DNA of 64,000 nt from Prevotella sp. (GTDB lineage: Bacteria; Bacteroidota; Bacteroidia; Bacteroidales; Bacteroidaceae), in contig JAFZIZ010000002.1 in assembly GCA_017554145.1 (NCBI GenBank), positions 1 through 64,000 on the forward strand, read 5' to 3'. A model generated the notes under the pieces. It searched no databases. It was not told where the DNA came from and worked only from the letters and a program-made list of their open reading frames with translations. Shown here piece after piece: positions 44,863 through 54,524 of this stretch. A program made the translations under genes and the position numbers. Each line of letters opens with the position of its first letter. Within the stretch, counting starts at the first letter, position 1.

Positions 44863-44870
44863 TACCTTTG
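44863..44870 (+). promoter_or_regulatory. -7 box of the capsule operon
   Basis: TACCTTTG, with a TTG at 44841-44843 about 19 bp upstream; 33 bp before the ATG at 44904. The -33 region lies within the heptad repeat. Confidence 0.65.
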
Positions 44871-44903
44871 CAATAAATTTTCGAAAAATCGGTTATTATA
44901 TAT

Positions 44904-45725
44904 ATGAAAGAATATAAAAGAAAACCACTGCAATGGGCATTCTTCGTCATGATGACTGTCCTCATTTTATCGGCTTGTGCTTCTGCTAAAAAGACGACGT
45001 ATTTTCAAGATGTAAGGAATCTCAGTCAGACCATTTCCTCGCAGGTATCGGAAATTAAGTTGAAACCCAACGACAAGATCTCTATCGTCATCAAGTCGAA
45101 AGACCCTACGATTTCAGAATTGTTCAACCTGCCTATCTCCCAACAGGTGGTTGGTCGTCGTACAGACCCCTCTTCCTATGAGAGTCAGACCCAGCAGAGC
45201 CAATATGCAGCCGGCTATACAGTGGATAGTGACGGTAATATCGACTTCCCCATGATTGGCAAGATACAGGTTGCAGGTTTGACACGTATGGAGACGGCAA
45301 AATATATCAAACAATTGCTGGAGGAAAAAGAGTTTGCCACAAATCCCATAGTGACTGTGGAATACATGAACCTACATATATCTATCTTGGGAGAAGTGAA
45401 GGAACCTGGACAGTATATCATTGACCAAGACAAGATTACCATACTGGATGCTTTGGCAAAAGCCGGTGACCTGACCATCTATGGACGTCGCGACAGTGTG
45501 ATGGTCATCCGTCAGGATGGAAGCAAAAACACCACCTATATGGTGAATATGACCTCTGCAAAGAACGTCCTTCAGTCTCCAGCCTATTTTCTCCAGCAGA
45601 ACGATGTAGTGTACGTGGCACCCAATGCCGCCCGTTCGCGCCAGACCAATGAGTTCCAGTCAACCTCATTCTGGTTGTCCGTATCCTCTCTGCTGACCAC
45701 CATTACTTTGTTTATCTTAAAATAA
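44904..45725 (+). CDS. Polysaccharide export lipoprotein (Wza family)
   Basis: 273 residues. Lipobox LSAC (Cys24) in the signal peptide; export-secretin-like PES domain at about 50-130 (LKPNDKISIVIKSKDP, GYTVDSDGNIDFPMIGKI), SLBB domain at about 150-235 (HISILGEVKEPGQY, DALAKAGDL), and a C-terminal hydrophobic helix (FWLSVSSLLTTITLFIL), the outer-membrane alpha-helix of Wza. It forms the outer-membrane pore for capsular polysaccharide. First gene of the capsule operon; 7 bp before wzz. Confidence 0.93.
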   Translation: MKEYKRKPLQWAFFVMMTVLILSACASAKKTTYFQDVRNLSQTISSQVSEIKLKPNDKISIVIKSKDPTISELFNLPISQQVVGRRTDPSSYESQTQQSQYAAGYTVDSDGNIDFPMIGKIQVAGLTRMETAKYIKQLLEEKEFATNPIVTVEYMNLHISILGEVKEPGQYIIDQDKITILDALAKAGDLTIYGRRDSVMVIRQDGSKNTTYMVNMTSAKNVLQSPAYFLQQNDVVYVAPNAARSRQTNEFQSTSFWLSVSSLLTTITLFILK

Positions 45726-45732
45726 GGAAAAC

Positions 45733-47328
45733 ATGGCTACAGAAACAGAAACCATACAGTACCAAACGTCAACAGACAACCTGAGCATCAAGGAATATCT
45801 ATCAAACTGTAAGAAGCATTGGAGATGGTTCCTCTATACCACCATCACGCTGGTATTACTCACCGTCCTCTACCTGCTTATCAAGAATCCAACTTATGAG
45901 CGTTCTACAAGTATCATGATCAAAGACAACAATCCTGCTGGTAACATTACAGCAGGACTGAGTGCATTCCAGAGCCTTGGTTTTTTAGGCGGGTCATCGA
46001 ATGTTAGCAACGAGTTGGTATCTATGCAGACCCCCTATGTGATGTTGGAAGTCGTCAAGCGCCTGAAACTCGACTATAATTATTATACTTGGGAGTTCAT
46101 ACGGAAGGTACCTCTCTATGGGAAAACCTTACCCATACAGACAGAGGTTGACGGACTGTCCGATGAGGATAAAGCCTGTTTTAAGATGGAACTGAAACAA
46201 GGGAATATCCGCATCTGGAATTTCAAGAAGAACAAAGAAAAATTCAGTGAGGAAGTCACAGGAACCCTCAATAAGCCTATCAAATCACCCATCGGTAACA
46301 TTACCATACGTCCGACAAAGGCTTATCGTAACGATGACGAGATGACCATAGAAGTCGAACGTCTTCAACCCTACGAACAAGCACAGGTCCAGAAAAAGCA
46401 ATTGTTGGCAGGATTGGATGATGAAATGGCGCAGGTAATCACACTGACATACGAAGACCCTATACCTGAGCGTGCCATTGACATCCTCAACATGCTCATT
46501 AAGGTCTATAACGAAGACTGGATGCGCGACAAGAATGATTTGGTAGTAGCTACAACCGACTTTATTGATGGACGTCTGAACTTTATTGAGAAAGAGTTGC
46601 AAACCGTTGAGGAAAATATCACAGACTACAAGAGTCAGAACCTTATTCCTGACATCGTGGAGGTCTCCAAACTCTACATGGCGAAAGTGGATGCCAACAA
46701 AGACCAATTGGTACAACTCAATAGTCAGATGTATATGGCAACCTATGTCCGTGACTTCCTGAAAGACAATTCCAACAAGAACGAACTGCTGCCTGCCAAC
46801 CTGATTATCAACGACCAGAACATTGAACAACAGATTGTGGACTATAACAATCTGCAGTTACAACGCAACAGACTCGCACTCAATTCCAGTGACAAGAACC
46901 CGTTGGTACTGGATATGGATAAGCAACTGAAATCTATGCGTCAGGCTGTCCTCGCTACGATTGACAATGTCGTGAAACAATTGAAGATACAAATCAATAG
47001 TATCACGAAAAGCGAACGTGAGAATCTCGACTGGATAGGTGCCAGTCCTGTGAAAGCAAAACACCTGCTCTCTGCAGAACGTCAACAGAAAGTAAAGGAG
47101 ACCCTCTATATCTTCCTACTTCAGAAACGGGAAGAGAATGTATTGTCTCAGGCATTCACGGCATACAATACCCGTATCCTGACACCTCCAATGGGTAGTG
47201 TCAAGCCTGCCTCCCCCCATAAGTTAAGACTGTTGGCACTCGCCCTGTTCTTAGGAATACTCCTCCCTGCTATCGTTATCTTTATGATGATGAGTTTCAC
47301 CACGAAGCCACAACGTGATGACAACTGA
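45733..47328 (+). CDS. Wzz-type polysaccharide chain-length determinant (no kinase domain)
   Basis: 531 residues: TM1 at about 34-55, Wzz domain after it (YERSTSIMIKDNNPAG), a long coiled-coil periplasmic region at about 240-470, and TM2 at about 495-520 (LLALALFLGILLPAIVIFMM). It ends shortly after TM2 without a Walker-type BY-kinase domain, so any tyrosine kinase is separate or absent. It controls polymer length and docks on Wza. The flippase gene overlaps its end by 14 bp. Confidence 0.92.
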   Translation: MATETETIQYQTSTDNLSIKEYLSNCKKHWRWFLYTTITLVLLTVLYLLIKNPTYERSTSIMIKDNNPAGNITAGLSAFQSLGFLGGSSNVSNELVSMQTPYVMLEVVKRLKLDYNYYTWEFIRKVPLYGKTLPIQTEVDGLSDEDKACFKMELKQGNIRIWNFKKNKEKFSEEVTGTLNKPIKSPIGNITIRPTKAYRNDDEMTIEVERLQPYEQAQVQKKQLLAGLDDEMAQVITLTYEDPIPERAIDILNMLIKVYNEDWMRDKNDLVVATTDFIDGRLNFIEKELQTVEENITDYKSQNLIPDIVEVSKLYMAKVDANKDQLVQLNSQMYMATYVRDFLKDNSNKNELLPANLIINDQNIEQQIVDYNNLQLQRNRLALNSSDKNPLVLDMDKQLKSMRQAVLATIDNVVKQLKIQINSITKSERENLDWIGASPVKAKHLLSAERQQKVKETLYIFLLQKREENVLSQAFTAYNTRILTPPMGSVKPASPHKLRLLALALFLGILLPAIVIFMMMSFTTKPQRDDN

Positions 47329-48760
47329 CACAACGAAGCAATCTGTTAATGGCACCTTATGGAGCATGGTTGAACGCCTGTCTACGATGGGCATTCAATT
47401 ATTATGCACCTTAGTCATTGCACAGTTTCTTCCTCCGTCAGAATTCGGACTAGTAGGCATGATGACCATCTTCATTGCCTTCTCGTATATCTTAGTGGAC
47501 AGCGGTTTCGGACAAGCAATTGTTCGTGAACCTCATGTGACGCCTACGGATTATTCGTCCATCTTCTATTTCAACATTGCATTGGGAGCACTCGCCTACG
47601 TCGTCATGTTCTTCTGTGCCCCTTGGATTGCACAATTCTATGAGGAGCCTCAACTGACCATTCTTCTGCGCGTCGACTTCCTGGCTGTTGTCTTTCAGGC
47701 ATTTACAGTGGTTCAGATGGCACAACTTCAGAAATCTGTCGATTTCGCACGTATCTCCAAGGTATCTTTCTTCTCGGTTTTTTGCTCTGGCATCATTGGT
47801 ATTTCCTTTGCTCTTTGGTTACATAATGTATGGGCATTGGTGGCACAGAATGTATCCTTTATCTTTATACGTGCATTTCTCTTCTGGGTATTCAGCAAAT
47901 GGCATCCTACCCTCACCTTCCAATGGCCATCGATACAGAAATATCTGAGGTTCTCCATGAATCTGTTAGGAGCCAGACTCGTTGCCGCTTTGACAGATAA
48001 TGCACCCAACCTCCTGATCGGAAAGAGTTACACCGCCACAGACTTAGGTAACTATACCGTGCCTAACAAACTACAAACATCCATCGCTGGTACCCTGTCG
48101 TTTGCCATCCATCGGGTATCCTATCCGATTATGGCAAATTTCCAGAATGATATTGACAGACTACGTAGTTATAGTCAAAAAGTGGTAGGAATGGCATTCT
48201 ATCTCATTGCCCCTATCATGCTCCTGCTCTTGGTAGAGGCAGATGATTTCTTTGCCATCATCCTGACACCTGAATGGGTTATAGCAGCCCAGTATTTCAA
48301 ATATCTCTGCCTGATTGGTGCTGTGTTCTGTTTTGCGGATATCAACATGGATATCCTGTTGGTAAGAAACAAGGCAGACTTGGTCCTCCGGATAGAGATC
48401 TTCAGGAAGGCCCTATTTATCATTCTGTTGGTCATCGGCATTTTGACTGACATGAGGACACTGATTCTCCTATTGGTAGTATGGAACATCTTCAATGCTG
48501 TCTTTGTCTCTTACTTTACCGGAAGAGAGATACATTGCTCTTTGATGAGCCAATTACACAACCTGACCCCAACCATACTCTGTCTATGTGTGGCAATGGC
48601 TGTATCATGGGCTATCTCCTATCTGATGAACGACAGCAATCTATACATTCGCTTCTTCCTTTCCATGCTGCTTGGATTAGGCACTTATCTCCTACTATCG
48701 TTTAAGGGAATCTATTTTCAGTATATTCGCTCTAACATAGGAATCTTGCTACGCCGATGA
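47315..48760 (+). CDS. Polysaccharide flippase (Wzx/MOP family)
   Basis: 481 residues with about 12-14 TM helices. The start (QSVNGTLWSMVERLSTMGIQ) and LPPSEFGLVGMMTIF match the MOP exporters that flip lipid-linked repeat units across the inner membrane, and GNYTVPNKLQ is the usual central loop. It overlaps wzz by 14 bp and the next gene by 4 bp. Confidence 0.92.
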   Translation: MMTTDTTKQSVNGTLWSMVERLSTMGIQLLCTLVIAQFLPPSEFGLVGMMTIFIAFSYILVDSGFGQAIVREPHVTPTDYSSIFYFNIALGALAYVVMFFCAPWIAQFYEEPQLTILLRVDFLAVVFQAFTVVQMAQLQKSVDFARISKVSFFSVFCSGIIGISFALWLHNVWALVAQNVSFIFIRAFLFWVFSKWHPTLTFQWPSIQKYLRFSMNLLGARLVAALTDNAPNLLIGKSYTATDLGNYTVPNKLQTSIAGTLSFAIHRVSYPIMANFQNDIDRLRSYSQKVVGMAFYLIAPIMLLLLVEADDFFAIILTPEWVIAAQYFKYLCLIGAVFCFADINMDILLVRNKADLVLRIEIFRKALFIILLVIGILTDMRTLILLLVVWNIFNAVFVSYFTGREIHCSLMSQLHNLTPTILCLCVAMAVSWAISYLMNDSNLYIRFFLSMLLGLGTYLLLSFKGIYFQYIRSNIGILLRR

Positions 48761-49920
48761 TCATCATATACATATATTTCCTGTTGTTCTTGGCTGTGGC
48801 TATTACTTCACAGTTCATCGGTTCAAAGACGATTAAGCGGAACTTTGAGATTGTTGCTTGTTTCATTCTGCTTTTTGGCTTTTTCGGATTTCGGGATATC
48901 ACCGTATTGAATGACACCCCACACTATTATGGTTTTTACTACAAATTAGCACGGTATAAAAGTTATTTAGAGGAATCTATCTTCGCTATCAACCCATATG
49001 ACCGTTTTGAATATGGCTATCAGGTGATTGTGCACTTCCTCATCAAATATGTTTCCCGTGATCCCTATACGATTATATGGTTTTCATCTTTGGTACTGAC
49101 TATTGGTAACCTTTGGTTTATCAGCAAACGAGTGGATAATATTGCCATCGTTACGTTTGCCATCCTGTTATCAGGTAATTTCTATACCCAGTACTGTTTG
49201 ATTCGCCAAGCCTTTGCTCTCATGTTCTTCTATATAGCCTTTGGCTATTTGGAAAAGAACCGTCCGTGGATCTATACGATCATCATGCTATTTGCTACTT
49301 TGTTTCATTATACGGCATTTGCCTTACTGGTATTACCACTCCTAAAACTATTGAAAATAAACCGTAGGAACATATTTATCCTTTTCGTCCTGACAGTTGC
49401 CTTTGCCATCTTGATTCTCCAAATCATGTCTATACTGGGAATCACTCATAATTCCTATTTCCAGCAGATGATTAAACGAGATAAAGCACCTTTGGCGGCA
49501 ATCCTGGACTGTCTGTTATTGGCAATGATTTACGGTACCTGCATCTTTGTGCACTACAAGATGCGATTGAAAGAAGTCGATAAGACCTACTTCTGGACCT
49601 GCCTGTTTTCTTTCTGCATTAGCATCATCACGATAGCTTTCCTCCCCTTGTTCCGCATCAACACCTATCTGTTGCCTATTGCCATCATACAGTTGATGAG
49701 GTATCTCACTGCTACCTATACCTTCAAGGAGGAGAAAAGCAGTGTAACGTCCTTCAAACAGAAAGAGTTACGCCGTTTCCTGCAATTTGCTTTTCTACTT
49801 TTTCTCTTTGTCAGGATTTCTGTGACCATGACCTTCCGCAATGAATGGAATCATGTGACACCTTATAGTTTCTATGATTTCAGTGACAGATATCATTATT
49901 ATCACCTATATTGGGATTAA
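48757..49920 (+). CDS. EpsG-family membrane protein, likely polysaccharide polymerase
   Basis: 387 residues with about 10-11 TM helices. FGFRDITVLNDTPHYYGFY and FEYGYQVIVHFLIKYVS are the EpsG-type signature region, and RQAFALMFFYIAFGYLEK a conserved helix. Such proteins act as Wzy-like polymerases in exopolysaccharide loci; none other is present in this locus, so it is the best candidate. ATGA-type overlap with the flippase gene. Confidence 0.88.
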   Translation: MIIIYIYFLLFLAVAITSQFIGSKTIKRNFEIVACFILLFGFFGFRDITVLNDTPHYYGFYYKLARYKSYLEESIFAINPYDRFEYGYQVIVHFLIKYVSRDPYTIIWFSSLVLTIGNLWFISKRVDNIAIVTFAILLSGNFYTQYCLIRQAFALMFFYIAFGYLEKNRPWIYTIIMLFATLFHYTAFALLVLPLLKLLKINRRNIFILFVLTVAFAILILQIMSILGITHNSYFQQMIKRDKAPLAAILDCLLLAMIYGTCIFVHYKMRLKEVDKTYFWTCLFSFCISIITIAFLPLFRINTYLLPIAIIQLMRYLTATYTFKEEKSSVTSFKQKELRRFLQFAFLLFLFVRISVTMTFRNEWNHVTPYSFYDFSDRYHYYHLYWD

Positions 49921-49938
49921 AATATAAAGCCTCATTTG

Positions 49939-51012
49939 ATGAAGATACTCCACATAGCAGCCTACAATACCCTTTACTTCAATGGGGTATATTCTGTATT
50001 GGTAGAACTCACCAAAGAGCAGATGGCATTGGGACATCAGGTAAGGATTCTTAACATAGACAACAACGAAGGTGAGGTACTCCCGATAGAACAAAAGGCA
50101 GGTAGTCAACAGGATTTCCGTCAACTGCTGGAAGATGAGCAACCTGATATCGCAATCCTGCATGGCATTTATAAGCCCTGTTACAGAGGCTATGTCCGTT
50201 CACTTGACCGCCTACACATACCCTATCTGGTAGAACCTCATGGCGGCAGTTCCGTTCAGAATGCCCGGAAGAGTCCTGTGAAGAAATGGATAGGCAGACT
50301 CCTCATCGCAAATCGCCTCATCAGTCATGCCAAGGCAGTCATCTACCTGAATCAGAAAGAAGCAGATGATTGCGCATACAAGAAGATTCGGAAGCAATCA
50401 CTCATCATTCCCAATGGCACTGTTCCGTATCCCCTTAAACCAGCAAGAACCAACCAGTATCCTGTTCGCTTTATCTTCCTGGCACGGATTGATGTCGACC
50501 AAAAAGCCCTCGACTTACTGTTTCCTGCCATCAAACGTTTTAACAACAGTGGCGACAAAGAGAAAGCAGAGTTTCATTTCTATGGGAAGGCACGAATGCC
50601 GGAATATGTGACCGCCTTCAACCAATACATCCAACAGGCAGACGACAATGTTTTCTACCATGGTCCTGTCTTCGGAAAAGATAAGCTAAAGGCATACCAT
50701 TCCTCGGATGTATTTATCCTAACCTCACGCTTTGAGGGAATGCCGATGTCTGTATTGGAAGCCCTGTCGTGTGGACTGCCTTGCTTACTCACCCCACAGA
50801 CGAATATGGCAGACGCCATCGAACAATATCATTGTGGATGGGTGACATCACTAAGTGTCGAGGCGATTGCAGAGAGCATCCGACAAATCCTCAAGGAATA
50901 CCCGACGAAAGCCGAAGAACTCTCTGAGAATGCCAGGAAAGCCGTGGCAGACTATTCATGGAGTCATATCGCTCAAAAGAGTGTCTCTTGCTATGAAAGT
51001 TTCATTATCTAA
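49939..51012 (+). CDS. Glycosyltransferase family 4
   Basis: 357 residues from the ATG at 49939 (MKILHIAAYNTLYFNGVYSV); a TTG three bases earlier is not needed. GT-B fold: the N-terminal half carries LVEPHGG, and the C-terminal half carries FIFLARIDVDQKALDLL, FILTSRFEGMPMSVLEAL and CGLPCLLTP, the nucleotide-sugar EX7E-type region. It adds a sugar to the lipid-linked repeat unit at the cytoplasmic face. Sugar specificity unknown. Confidence 0.92.
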   Translation: MKILHIAAYNTLYFNGVYSVLVELTKEQMALGHQVRILNIDNNEGEVLPIEQKAGSQQDFRQLLEDEQPDIAILHGIYKPCYRGYVRSLDRLHIPYLVEPHGGSSVQNARKSPVKKWIGRLLIANRLISHAKAVIYLNQKEADDCAYKKIRKQSLIIPNGTVPYPLKPARTNQYPVRFIFLARIDVDQKALDLLFPAIKRFNNSGDKEKAEFHFYGKARMPEYVTAFNQYIQQADDNVFYHGPVFGKDKLKAYHSSDVFILTSRFEGMPMSVLEALSCGLPCLLTPQTNMADAIEQYHCGWVTSLSVEAIAESIRQILKEYPTKAEELSENARKAVADYSWSHIAQKSVSCYESFII

Positions 51013-51024
51013 CATCGAATCATT

Positions 51025-51822
51025 ATGACAGAACTCAGACATCTCCAAATGGTGATTCTCGGAATCATGAAAGATATCGACGAACTATGCCAAAGAAACC
51101 ATATCGACTACTACCTAGACGGTGGTTCGACCATTGGAGCTGTCCGCCACCAAGGGTTTATCCCATGGGATGACGATTTGGACATCATGATGACCTACGA
51201 TAATTATGAGCGTTTCATTCAAGCCTGTCGTGAACAGCTGGACCCTGACAAGTATTATATCCAAGAGGGATTGAGGGACTGGCCTTTGAACTATTCGAAA
51301 ATCAAATTGAAAGGTACTTATTTTGAGGAGATAGAGAATAATAATGGGGGAAAGGACAACGAATACGGCATTTTCATTGACGTTTTTAAGATTGACAACA
51401 CGTCAGACAAACGCTGGCAACAACGCATACAATATGCTTTCGCAAAATATCGTGTATGCTATGGACAACTCTTACGCACCTACAAGACGGCATCATGGCA
51501 GAAGAAACTGTTCATGGCACTCTCCTATCCGATGAAGATAGGTTTCATTCGCCATTTTGTTATTCGCCAGTCAGAGCGCTATAATGGGAAGGATACGGAA
51601 TATATCGCCAGTTTCTATGAGCCAAGACGATTTAAAAATAGTTTTTTCAAACGTACCACTTTTGGTATCCCCCAATACATGCCCTTTGAAGACATACAAC
51701 TACCTGTTCAGGCTGATTACGATAACTATTTGACCACCACCTTTGGAAACTATATGCAACTACCCCCGATGGAAGACCGTCAACAGAAACACATGTTAAA
51801 CATAGATTTTGGGAAATACTAA
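51025..51822 (+). CDS. LicD-family phosphotransferase
   Basis: 265 residues. The nucleotidyltransferase-fold signature YYLDGGSTIGAVRHQGFIPW then DDDLDIMM is complete, and YDVFKID-type IDVFKIDNT follows. LicD proteins transfer phosphocholine or other phospho-substituents onto surface glycans, so the capsule may carry a phosphodiester decoration. Its stop codon shares one base with the start of the metallophosphoesterase gene (TAATG), so the two are tightly coupled. Confidence 0.92.
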   Translation: MTELRHLQMVILGIMKDIDELCQRNHIDYYLDGGSTIGAVRHQGFIPWDDDLDIMMTYDNYERFIQACREQLDPDKYYIQEGLRDWPLNYSKIKLKGTYFEEIENNNGGKDNEYGIFIDVFKIDNTSDKRWQQRIQYAFAKYRVCYGQLLRTYKTASWQKKLFMALSYPMKIGFIRHFVIRQSERYNGKDTEYIASFYEPRRFKNSFFKRTTFGIPQYMPFEDIQLPVQADYDNYLTTTFGNYMQLPPMEDRQQKHMLNIDFGKY

Positions 51823-52946
51823 TGAAAAAATTACTTTATATCCTAATAGGTTGCGTTTTTCTTCCTTCAATAGCCGGATGTGCCGAAGAACTCTCTTTCC
51901 ATCCAGAAGATGTGATGAATGAGAACGACCTGACACTTGGTTCTGGTCAGATGTCTTTCATCCATATCTCAGATGTACATCGCAGTAGTGCCAGCATCAC
52001 CCCTGCCTTGTATTACCTTAACCATACGCCATCAACCTTTGCCCTTTTGACAGGTGACATCATGGCATCAGACAACATGCTGAAAGAGATCCAAGAGTCA
52101 GATAAGCCGATACTCCTGATTCCAGGCAATCATGATGCCTATCCTTTTTATGCATTCTCAGTAGGACAGACTGGATTCAGGACACAAGTTCTGGATGCTG
52201 TCGAACAGGACAAGAAAGTAGTCTTCGCCAACGACCATGACAACTATTGGTATCAAGATTACCAGAAAGACGGATATACTTTGAGAGTCATCGGTATCGA
52301 CCAGTATGAGTTTGAAAGCGTCAACGAGGGTCCCAACTCACTCATCTGTGTGTATAGCCAGCCACAGATAGACTGGTTGATTCAACTTCTTGAGAACTCC
52401 GGTCATTGTGACGGTATCATCATGGCGATTCACGCAGGATTTGGAAACGAAAAAGTGATGAGTCGTGACAGGAATGTGACCAATGACTTTATTTCTATCT
52501 ATGCAAAAGGTTATGAAAACTCCTATGACTATGCTGGTGAGAAGAATATCAAAATCATTCCTGACATCATTGATGCCTACCAGACTGGCATTAACCTGAC
52601 AGAACAGAAATATGGCAACTCCAGTAATGGAGACACTCTCACCGTTTCCACCCATTTCCAAGGACCTCATCAAAACTTCATCGCCTATATGGGAGGACAC
52701 CTCCATTTTGATATTGTGGAATATCTGACAGACTATCCTCAGCAATTATTGGCACTGATTGCCTATTGTGGAGAAGGAACTGGTCATGATGATAATGATT
52801 TAATCAAAAGCACCAATAACAAGAACTTTTATAATTTCAACGTTAATATCATCGATTTTAAGAAACGAGAGCTGAAAATCATCCGCAAAGGAGCAAATGT
52901 TAAGGTTGACAATACTACCCGAGACTCTATTGTTTTCAACTATTAA
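51822..52946 (+). CDS. Metallophosphoesterase lipoprotein
   Basis: 374 residues. Signal peptide with lipobox IAGC (Cys20); calcineurin-like motifs in order: FIHISDVH, LTGDIMAS, PGNHDAY, AIHAGF and GGHLHFD, all metal ligands present. It is predicted to act outside the cytoplasm on a phosphodiester or monoester. Its position directly after LicD suggests it trims or turns over the phospho-decoration of the capsule; this is inference. It ends the first capsule unit; a new promoter follows at 52991. Confidence 0.88.
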   Translation: MKKLLYILIGCVFLPSIAGCAEELSFHPEDVMNENDLTLGSGQMSFIHISDVHRSSASITPALYYLNHTPSTFALLTGDIMASDNMLKEIQESDKPILLIPGNHDAYPFYAFSVGQTGFRTQVLDAVEQDKKVVFANDHDNYWYQDYQKDGYTLRVIGIDQYEFESVNEGPNSLICVYSQPQIDWLIQLLENSGHCDGIIMAIHAGFGNEKVMSRDRNVTNDFISIYAKGYENSYDYAGEKNIKIIPDIIDAYQTGINLTEQKYGNSSNGDTLTVSTHFQGPHQNFIAYMGGHLHFDIVEYLTDYPQQLLALIAYCGEGTGHDDNDLIKSTNNKNFYNFNVNIIDFKKRELKIIRKGANVKVDNTTRDSIVFNY

Positions 52947-52990
52947 AAGAAATTATAAGGAATTTCCATCCGAAAATGAAATAAAATGCT

Positions 52991-52998
52991 TACCTTTG
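52991..52998 (+). promoter_or_regulatory. -7 box of the second capsule unit
   Basis: TACCTTTG, 19 bp before the ATG at 53018, in the 71-bp gap between the phosphoesterase and the GT2 gene. Confidence 0.7.
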
Positions 52999-53017
52999 CA
53001 AAAAATTTGAAAAAACT

Positions 53018-53830
53018 ATGGATTTCTCAGTCCTGATTTCAATATATAGCAAAGAGCAACCTCAATATTTACAAGAAAGCCTTGACAGTATTTTCGGGCA
53101 AACATTACCACCCACAGAAGTAGTGATGGTATGTGATGGTTCTTTGACAGAGGCCTTGGATCAGATGATTGAGAAATACAGCCAGCAACATACTGAATTG
53201 AAAGTCATCCGTCTGCCTAAGAACGGAGGACTGGGCAAAGCCTTACAAGAAGGACTGAAACACTGTTCATACGAGATAGTTGCCCGAATGGATACGGATG
53301 ACATTTGTAAGCCCGACCGTTTTGAGACACAGATCAAATACATGGAAGAACATCCTGAGACGGATGTCGTAGGAGCATGGATTGATGAATTCTCAGAAAA
53401 CCCGTCAAAGATAGTGTCTGTTCGCAGACTTCCAGAGCAGCATGAGGATATCGTTGAATTTGCCAAGAAACGCAATCCCGTTAACCATCCGACAGCAGTC
53501 TTCAGACGTTCTGCTGTTGAGAAGGCAGGTAGTTATCGCCATTTTCTGTTATTCGAAGACTATGATCTGTGGGTACGCATGATACTCAATGGAGCCCGGT
53601 TCCATAATATCCAGCGTTCCTTGCTCTATTTCCGGATGCCCAATGATTTCTTCTATCGACGGGGAGGACAAATGTATCTGCAATCAGAGATACAATTACA
53701 GCGTCAATTCCACCAACTCCATTATATCACATGGGGACGAATGATGAAAAATATCGTTATCCGCACCACCATGAGATGTATCCCTAACCCATGGCGCAAA
53801 AAAGCTTATTTATTTTTCCTTCGTAGATAA
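53018..53830 (+). CDS. Glycosyltransferase family 2
   Basis: 270 residues, GT-A fold: FSVLISIYSKEQPQYLQESL at the start, VVMVCDGS, ARMDTDDICKPDR (DxD metal site) and FEDYDLWVRM (catalytic Asp region). It transfers a sugar from a nucleotide donor to the capsule repeat unit. No TM anchor apart from a weakly hydrophobic C-terminus. The sugar transferase gene follows after 42 bp. Confidence 0.93.
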   Translation: MDFSVLISIYSKEQPQYLQESLDSIFGQTLPPTEVVMVCDGSLTEALDQMIEKYSQQHTELKVIRLPKNGGLGKALQEGLKHCSYEIVARMDTDDICKPDRFETQIKYMEEHPETDVVGAWIDEFSENPSKIVSVRRLPEQHEDIVEFAKKRNPVNHPTAVFRRSAVEKAGSYRHFLLFEDYDLWVRMILNGARFHNIQRSLLYFRMPNDFFYRRGGQMYLQSEIQLQRQFHQLHYITWGRMMKNIVIRTTMRCIPNPWRKKAYLFFLRR

Positions 53831-53872
53831 TAAAAGACAGAACAACGCGTTAAATATTTAAAAGGATACTGC

Positions 53873-54502
53873 ATGGAGCAAAATTACACGTATATTTATG
53901 ATGGTATGAATGCTTTCGAACGGGAAGTTAAGCGATGGTTTGACTTTTTGTTTGCACTGATTTGCCTCATTCTGTCTTCTCCACTCTTCCTGATCTGCTA
54001 CATCGTCATTAGGCGTGATGACCCCAACGGTCCCGTATTCTACAAACAGGAACGTATCGGACGTTTTGGAAGACCGTTTATCATCTATAAGTTCCGTAGC
54101 ATGGTTGTCAATGCAGAGGAAAACGGACCAGAACTCTATAATGCTACAGAAGACAAGAGACTGACCAAGGCCGGTAAATTTCTACGAAGCCATCATTTAG
54201 ACGAATTGCCCCAGTTATTGAATGTCTTGAAAGGAGAAATGTCGTTCGTGGGGCCACGTCCCGAACGGAAATTCTATATCGACCAGATTATGAAACACGA
54301 CTGCCGCTATAAGTATCTCTATCAGATACGTCCTGGTGTTACCTCGTATGCCACCCTCTACAACGGTTATACGGACACCATGGAGAAAATGCTCAAGCGA
54401 CTGGAAATGGATTTGGACTACTTGAAACGAAGATCATGGTGGGAAGATGCCAAGATTATGGGCCTCACCGTCATGCACGTTGCCATAGGCAAGAAATTCT
54501 AA
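53873..54502 (+). CDS. Initiating sugar-1-phosphate transferase (PglC/WcaJ C-terminal type)
   Basis: 209 residues. One re-entrant or TM helix at about 24-45 (FDFLFALICLILSSPLFLIC) and then the catalytic domain: GPVFYKQERIGRFGRPF, YKFRSM, LRSHHLDELPQLLNVLKG, MSFVGPRPE. This short, single-helix form is a polyprenyl-phosphate phosphoglycosyl transferase that starts repeat-unit synthesis. Placing it near the locus end and not at the start is common in Bacteroidales. Confidence 0.93.
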   Translation: MEQNYTYIYDGMNAFEREVKRWFDFLFALICLILSSPLFLICYIVIRRDDPNGPVFYKQERIGRFGRPFIIYKFRSMVVNAEENGPELYNATEDKRLTKAGKFLRSHHLDELPQLLNVLKGEMSFVGPRPERKFYIDQIMKHDCRYKYLYQIRPGVTSYATLYNGYTDTMEKMLKRLEMDLDYLKRRSWWEDAKIMGLTVMHVAIGKKF

Positions 54503-54524
54503 AACTACTCTCCCATAGAAACCA

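Noticed and set aside
44274-44917. Several open frames across 44274-44917
   Set aside because: The region encodes the tmRNA, with acceptor stem, T-arm and tag frame; the frames are chance readings.
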